NCBI RefSeq assembly: GCF_029962835.1
Contig: NC_080591.1
Location: 44,151,501 to 44,215,500, forward strand
Direction of reading: 5' to 3'
Length of the DNA: 64,000 nucleotides
From: Magnolia sinica
Taxonomy: Eukaryota; Streptophyta; Magnoliopsida; Magnoliales; Magnoliaceae
Each line of letters opens with the position of its first letter. The first letter of the stretch is position 1. The translations under genes and the position numbers were made by a program. Below are positions 59,381-64,000 of the stretch, one piece after another. The notes under the pieces are model-generated. The model saw only the letters and a program-made list of their open reading frames with translations, made no database searches and was not told where the DNA came from.

Positions 59381-60122
59381 AATGCTAGGTATTTCATATC
59401 CATAATCTAATGGATATTCTAGCACACTAGTGACATATGCAATTGCTTTGTTAACAACTGAGTTATATGGTCACATGTTTCCCAATCTTTTTCAAGTTTG
59501 GATTTTGTTATCCTTAAATCTTCATTTAAGGGTAACTGTAATTCTTGCATTCTCAATTGATAAGATTGCTTCATTCTTCTTCTCGATTTGGATTACTTAA
59601 ATCTTCATCGAAAAGATCTTGTTAGAATCTTCTTGAAGGTCTAGTTCTCAAGCTATTTGGCCTTAATAGTGTTATGGTAAGACCATCTTGGGTGTTTAGC
59701 TTGTAATCGACTTCATTAATTTCTCCTATTTGTACAGGAACTTGCTGATGCTTGAAGTCAAACATCTATGTTTGCCCAAAACGTAAAGTTTCGCCCTGGA
59801 AACAAGGAATGCTTTTATAATTTTTGGCAACATAATGTCATGAAGCACGATGTTATTATCGGCAACAATTTCTAGACTGATCAAAGTAGACATACAATGG
59901 TAATTTCTAATAGTACCATTACTATTGGGAATAACAATATTTCCTTACTTTTTGGTCCACAGCCAAGTCTATCCATAGACTTTCCTTGGCTTCAGCACCA
60001 GTGCGTTCATTACGCACCAAATGAACGTGGTGAGATATATAATATTCAACCCACCAAAAATAGAGTTCAAGAAAAACTTCTTGAAATCAAGCTTACCCTG
60101 AAAGACAATTTCAGTGATAACC
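59381..60122. mobile_element. Endogenous pararetrovirus-like (Caulimoviridae-type) remnant, rearranged
   Basis: On the plus strand (about 59750-60120) a frame with at least two stops contains a HDVIIGNNF motif and a following beta-rich stretch, similar to the C-terminal part of a caulimovirid or retroelement aspartic protease. Immediately upstream (59750-59600) it is the minus strand that shows protein-like sequence (VPVQIGEINEVDYKLN), so the remnant appears inverted internally. Stops and the missing reverse transcriptase make it inert. The frame runs directly into NRPE1 sequence near 60122. A Copia or Gypsy protease is an alternative. Confidence 0.4.
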
Positions 60123-61368
60123 TAGTATCGGAGATGCGAAAAAGAAGCACCATATGCAATCAGATCAGTCTAATGCATGGGGTGGCTGGGGTGGTAATAG
60201 TGTGGGAGATGCGGAAAAGATGCACCAGACGCAAGCAGATCAGCCTCATGCTCACGGTGGCTGGGACAGTAATAGTATGGGAGATGCGAAAAAGCACCAG
60301 ACACAGTCAGATCAGTCTAATGCATGGGGTGGCTGGAATAGTAATAAAAAGGAAACACAGGCAAGTGAATCTAAAAGACCAACAGCAGAGGAGTGTCTTG
60401 GATTTAATTCTTGGAATAAAACGGAAGTGCAAAAGAAGCAGCCCATTCAATCTGATCAATCTACTTCCTGGGGAGGTTGGAAATCAAATGATGCAGGAAA
60501 TAAGAAGGTTGAAGATGCTAAATTCCAAGATGTAAATTGTTGGAACCAACCAAATGATTCATCTACCAAACCACATGTTTGGGATAAGGACAAGATGCAT
60601 GGTCAATCTAATTCTGTTTGGGGTAGTCAGAGCCTAAAGGGTACCCATACGGAGAGATCTTCAGACATTGGTGGTTGGAATGAAGACAAAGGACAAGATG
60701 AGTTGAATCAACCAACAAGATCTCCTGTTTGGAGTTCTTCCCCTATTGAGAAGTCTTCAGATGGCAGCAGTTGGAAAGAAAATAGAGCACACGATTGGTC
60801 AAATCGACCGACCAGAGCTCCTGGATGGGGTTCTTTAAGTGCGGGTGACCGAAGAAACCAGAGAAGCCATTCTACCCAGTCACCTGCACCTGTGGGGCCT
60901 GATGGTCGGAATGCTAATGGGATTCTCACTGCCACTGGAAGACGCTTGGATCTATTCACATGTGAGGAAGAGAAAATTCTTAATGATGTTGAACCAATTT
61001 CGCTGTCGATAAAATGAATTCTACATAATTCCAGCTACAATGACGGTGATCGGCTAATGGATAAAGATCAGTCCTGGGTACTCGATAATGTTTTTCAGCA
61101 CCATCCTGACAAAGTGACAAAAATGGGTGAAAAGATTGACTATGTTATGGTTGGTAAGCATGACAAATACCAAGGTACCAGGTGCTTTTTTGTTGTCTCC
61201 ACAAATGGTTTTAGAGCGGATTTCTCTTACCTCAAATGCCTGGAGAACTATGTAAAGGAGAAGTACCCTGATGGTGCTGAAGCCTTCAACCAAAAGTATT
61301 TCAAAAAGTGCCACTCAGAGGGCATGAACCAGCAGCAAACGGGCATGAACCAGCAGCAAACACAGTAG
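60123..61368 (+). pseudogene. NRPE1: 3' fragment of RNA polymerase V largest subunit (Ago-hook and DeCL domain)
   Basis: The frame begins within a repeat unit GDAKKKHHMQSDQSNAWGGW and encodes about 75-bp imperfect repeats rich in WG/GW (AWGGWGG, HGGWDS, AWGGWNS, SWGGWKS, GGWNE, PGWGS), the Argonaute-binding platform of NRPE1. It then enters the DeCL domain: FTCEEEKILNDVEPISLSIK, SSYNDGDRLMDKDQSWVLD, VFQHHPDKVTKMGEKIDYVM, FSYLKCLENYVKEKYPDG. A TGA at 61015-61017 interrupts the DeCL domain after LSIK, where arginine is expected. The frame ends with a duplicated GMNQQQT tail and TAG at 61366. All catalytic Pol V domains are absent. In the intact protein this region recruits AGO4 during RNA-directed DNA methylation. 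Confidence 0.88.
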
Positions 61369-61710
61369 CTGTAGATCCAACGCCCTTGGGAAGATAGAAC
61401 AATGAGTTTGTGTAGTGGGTTTTTTACTACGCATTGGTCATATGTATATATTTTCTGCCATCTGCCCTTCCCCAAATGTGGTTAACCTCTCGTTTGCCCC
61501 TTTTAACTACTGTATATATTCGTCATCCCTCTGATGAATGCACCACCCAATTTGGGAGCGGTTCGACCATATGGCTAAGCAGTTGGCTTCCATATGTTTA
61601 AACATTTTTTTTTTTTTAAAATTTATCAAATCATCTGAATTAGGAAAAATCACTTTAAAGGGCCTATTTCAGTATTAAGTACTGAAAACAAGTTTTAATA
61701 AACGGACTGA
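61369..61710 (+). other. NRPE1 3' untranslated-like sequence and junction
   Basis: No coding. Short T- and A-rich stretches (61602-61622) precede the junction with inverted WAPL sequence near 61712. Confidence 0.4.
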
Positions 61711-61928
61711 AGTTCTTGATTTGCGAGATGTTTGCCATTCTGATTATCAGGATCATTGCTTTCAATTTTAGAGAATGAGTTGCTCTCTTTCATTTGATTA
61801 TTTGTAGATAGGCATGCGTTAAACAATGGGAAGTGACCAATGATCAAGGCAGCCATTGTGTCCAATCCTCTGCAATGAGCAATTTGCTGACAGCCATCAG
61901 GATTCTCATTTGTTAGGTTCATCAGAAC
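61711..61928 (-). pseudogene. WAPL: Captured exon of WAPL (wings apart-like, cohesin release factor)
   Basis: After a TTTGTAG acceptor, the minus strand encodes VLMNLTNENPDGCQQIAHCR followed by GLDTMAALIIGHFPLF, a serine/asparagine-rich loop and GKHLANQEL, then loses similarity at about 61712. This matches the armadillo-like WAPL domain of plant WAPL proteins, which remove cohesin from chromosomes. Orientation is opposite to NRPE1. The exon is open but truncated at its 3' side by a junction, so no product is expected. Confidence 0.8.
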
Positions 61929-62331
61929 CTACAAAGAGGAAAATAAATTAAAAGTTTAAAACTTTTGAGAATTCAATTCCATGCTCTACCATGACACACA
62001 AATACTGAAGTGGGTCCCTGCTGAATTTAATAAATAAGGATATATAAGACGATAAAATAAATAGCCAAAAAAAAAACCAGCAATCAGGAATTGGAGGTAA
62101 AACTAATAGGTGAACATTTTACTCTCATGTAACAGTCTCAGCTATAAAATGGAAGCACAATCAAGAAATGTCATGATATTTGGCTTGTTCCTTTTCTAAT
62201 CCTGAACTAATTTGGTACTCTATGGTTCAACATATTGCTAGTCTGCATGTTTTTTCTAGTTACTCTATATGATGTTTGGCTTGTAGGCTCTAATAAATAA
62301 GGATGAGTTTTATCATTTTTTTTTTCCATTT

Positions 62332-62431
62332 TTTGAAGCTGTTATAATTTTTGAGTTTATTTTTGCTTGCAGGCTGGCAGATTTGCTCGCATATGTTGGC
62401 GTATGGCCTTACAATTCTCAGAGGTACATTT
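62332..62431. repeat. Direct repeat, copy 1 (partner 63340-63438)
   Basis: About 95% identical over about 95 bp to the copy 1,008 bp downstream. The sequence contains an exon-like core with splice signals on both sides. Confidence 0.85.
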
Positions 62432-63339
62432 GGGCTAACAGATTTGCAGGCTAGCAGATTTGCTAGATTTGAAGCCTCTTTAATATGCTGTTGAAGCCCT
62501 TACTGATTTGTCTACTGTCCGGTTAAAGACATTGTTGAAAATTCTTATTCTATTCATTTTTTGAAGAATTTTTCAGAGGGATTTATTGTTTTTGCTGAAT
62601 GGTTGGAGATACTGCTAGATGTTCAGGTTTGGTAACTTTTTTAAGTAGTTTTTTCTTCAGATTTTCAACATCTGGTTTGCACCGGTAAGAGTTTGCTGGC
62701 TATTGTCATTTAGGCTTCTTTTCTGATTTATTTGTCCAGCTGTAAGGCCCTTCCTCTCATCCTTAGTTCTCTCACTCTGTTTTGAGATTATATATGGCGT
62801 CTTAGATGACTTTTGAGGCACTTAATCCTGTTAACTCTAAGATGAAATGATTGATTGCTCATTTTGAAAATCCTGGTTTACAGATTACTACATACACCGG
62901 CATAATATAGCACCAATGAAATCTATGGATTCTCCACGTGTCTAATGTAATTCATTTACATTATAATACAGAGCCAAGTGCTATAGTTTGGTATTTATGT
63001 TGACGTAAAGAACAGATTCTATCTATTGTGAAGGTCTTCTGTCATTTCTGTTTTGGGAATTCAAATAGTTTCATCTTTGAATTTATTTTCATTCTATTGC
63101 TCAACATGAAAATAGTCAAAATAAGCCTCGCTTCTAATGTTGAAATCAACACATGCCCTGATGGTAGTTCTTTTTCATGCTTCTGAGTATATGCTTCTTT
63201 TTTTTTTTTAGCTAGTGCATGTTGTGTTTGCGATGTATACCTTTTCATGTTTTCAGTTTCCATCAATTGTCTAAGCAATGAGAAGTAACAATGGGTAGCA
63301 TGAGTTGGTTCTTTCATAGTTGGCATATGTTGGCATATG

Positions 63340-63438
63340 TTTGAAGCTGTTATAATTTTTGAGTTTATTTTTGCTTGCAGGCTGGCAGATTTGCTCGCAT
63401 ATGTTGGCATATGGCCTTAGAATTCTTAGAGGTACGCA
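63340..63438. repeat. Direct repeat, copy 2 (partner 62332-62431)
   Basis: See copy 1. Differences include GGCGTATGG versus GGCATATGG and ACAATTCTC versus AGAATTCTT. Confidence 0.85.
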
Positions 63439-63597
63439 TGGAACTTAACAGGATCATTGGCCTATAAGTTCATTCATGTTGCAATGTGACAAGGAAAGTG
63501 CAGCATATGAACTATTGCAATGTGATTCAAGTCGAGGAAAAAATTGTTGTTTCTTCAATTTAAGCATGTATTAGTGGATGTGCATGCCTCCATGCAG

Positions 63598-63678
63598 AGT
63601 GAGATGATGTCAGAATCGCTTGACAATGTCTTAGACGATGATGAGGCTGAAGAGGAAACTGAGGAACTGACAAACCAG
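63598..63678 (+). pseudogene. Exon of VPS2 homolog 2/3 (ESCRT-III, CHMP2-type)
   Basis: The 81-bp exon between an ATGCAG acceptor and a CCAG|GTAAAC donor encodes SEMMSESLDNVLDDDEAEEE then TEELTNQ, the acidic C-terminal stretch of plant VPS2.2/VPS2.3-type proteins. In intact genes the next exon begins VLDEIG; it is not seen before the window end, and no upstream VPS2 exon is recognised. It may be a captured fragment or the edge of a larger copy outside the window. No internal defect is visible. Confidence 0.7.
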
Positions 63679-64000
63679 GTAAACTTCGCCTTTATTTAAT
63701 AATGGAATCTGCTCTATGGAGCTAACCCAAAAAGAAGCTGTTCTGTCAAGAGATATCCATCTCCTGTAGGTATTTGCTGCTTCCTTTTCAACTAAATTGA
63801 ACTATGGTTTGTGCTGGTTTTTCTTTTACCTTTTTTTAAAAAAAAAAAAAAATAAAATGCTAGGAAGTGATACATCGGCCAGTCCCAAGCCCAGGTAAGG
63901 GAGGACTGATCGCAAGTGGGTAGCTGTTGTGACTTGCACAAGTGGAGATGCTTCTCCAGATTGTAATTGTGTACTAAAACTCCATATATCTTGGGTGACA
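63679..64000. other. Window end, no recognised feature
   Basis: T-rich intron-like sequence with an A-run at 63837-63851 and no coding similarity. 'gatacatcggccagtcccaagcccaggt' may be retroelement-derived. Confidence 0.4.

Larger units (their letters stand above)
61929..63597. other. Non-coding stretch with a 1-kb-spaced direct repeat
   Basis: It is mostly T-rich intron-like sequence. Two copies of a ~100-bp segment (62332-62431 and 63340-63438) each end in a TTGCTTGCAG acceptor followed by about 50 bp and an AGAG|GTAC donor. The exon-like part can be read AGRFARICWRMALQFSE, which I do not recognise. Confidence 0.45.

Overview
This is plant nuclear DNA, and almost all of it is nested transposable elements. 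Plant origin follows from fragments of starch synthase 4 and of the largest subunit of RNA polymerase V (NRPE1), both plant proteins, from CACTA, Copia and Gypsy elements, and from plant-type ARF1 and WAPL exons. A magnoliid is my guess from the abundant GGGCCCACCATGATGT-type dispersed repeat; that is an impression, not a demonstration. I see no complete host gene, no tRNA or rRNA and no CRISPR.

Layout. 1-762: end of a Copia-type LTR. 763-2018 and 12342-13003: decayed minus-strand Gypsy gag-pol, split by a 10.3 kb CACTA transposon (2019-12338, TSD TGT). The CACTA carries minus-strand exon pieces from at least five host genes (SNF7/VPS32, starch synthase 4, ribonucleotide reductase large subunit, DCAF1, TMEM53/DUF829), one exon resembling plant CACTA transposase, a leader-plus-first-exon-like segment, and a long array of about 42 bp palindromic repeats. 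13-24.6 kb: LTR-derived DNA containing a 5.0 kb TG...CA insertion with TSD TCACA (16204-21192). 24643-26458: solo Copia LTR. 26585-35396: minus-strand Copia element with TSD GAGTG, most of pol and its 3' LTR deleted, its 5' LTR split by a 4.4 kb TG...CA insertion (30831-35198, TSD GCTTG). 36.0-39.7 kb: array of degenerate fold-back repeats. 39.8-46.3 kb: plus-strand Copia relic, itself split by a 3.4 kb insertion (42863-46225). 48.5-54.2 kb: another LTR split by a second copy of the 4.4 kb element (48813-53223, TSD ACCAG). 54214 to the window end: a probable second CACTA-like element or gene-fragment island with ARF1, a pararetrovirus-like remnant, NRPE1 (Ago-hook and DeCL domain), WAPL and VPS2 pieces.

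Most notable: (i) two gene-capturing regions holding about nine recognisable host gene fragments, including a piece of the RNA-directed DNA methylation machinery; (ii) clusters of GTCGA-centred perfect palindromes in several different LTR families, in three copies placed about 17 bp upstream of a TATA box; (iii) four long TG...CA insertions without coding capacity, three with perfect 5-bp duplications; (iv) a 24-bp inverted repeat at the Gypsy gag/protease boundary, where the CACTA inserted.
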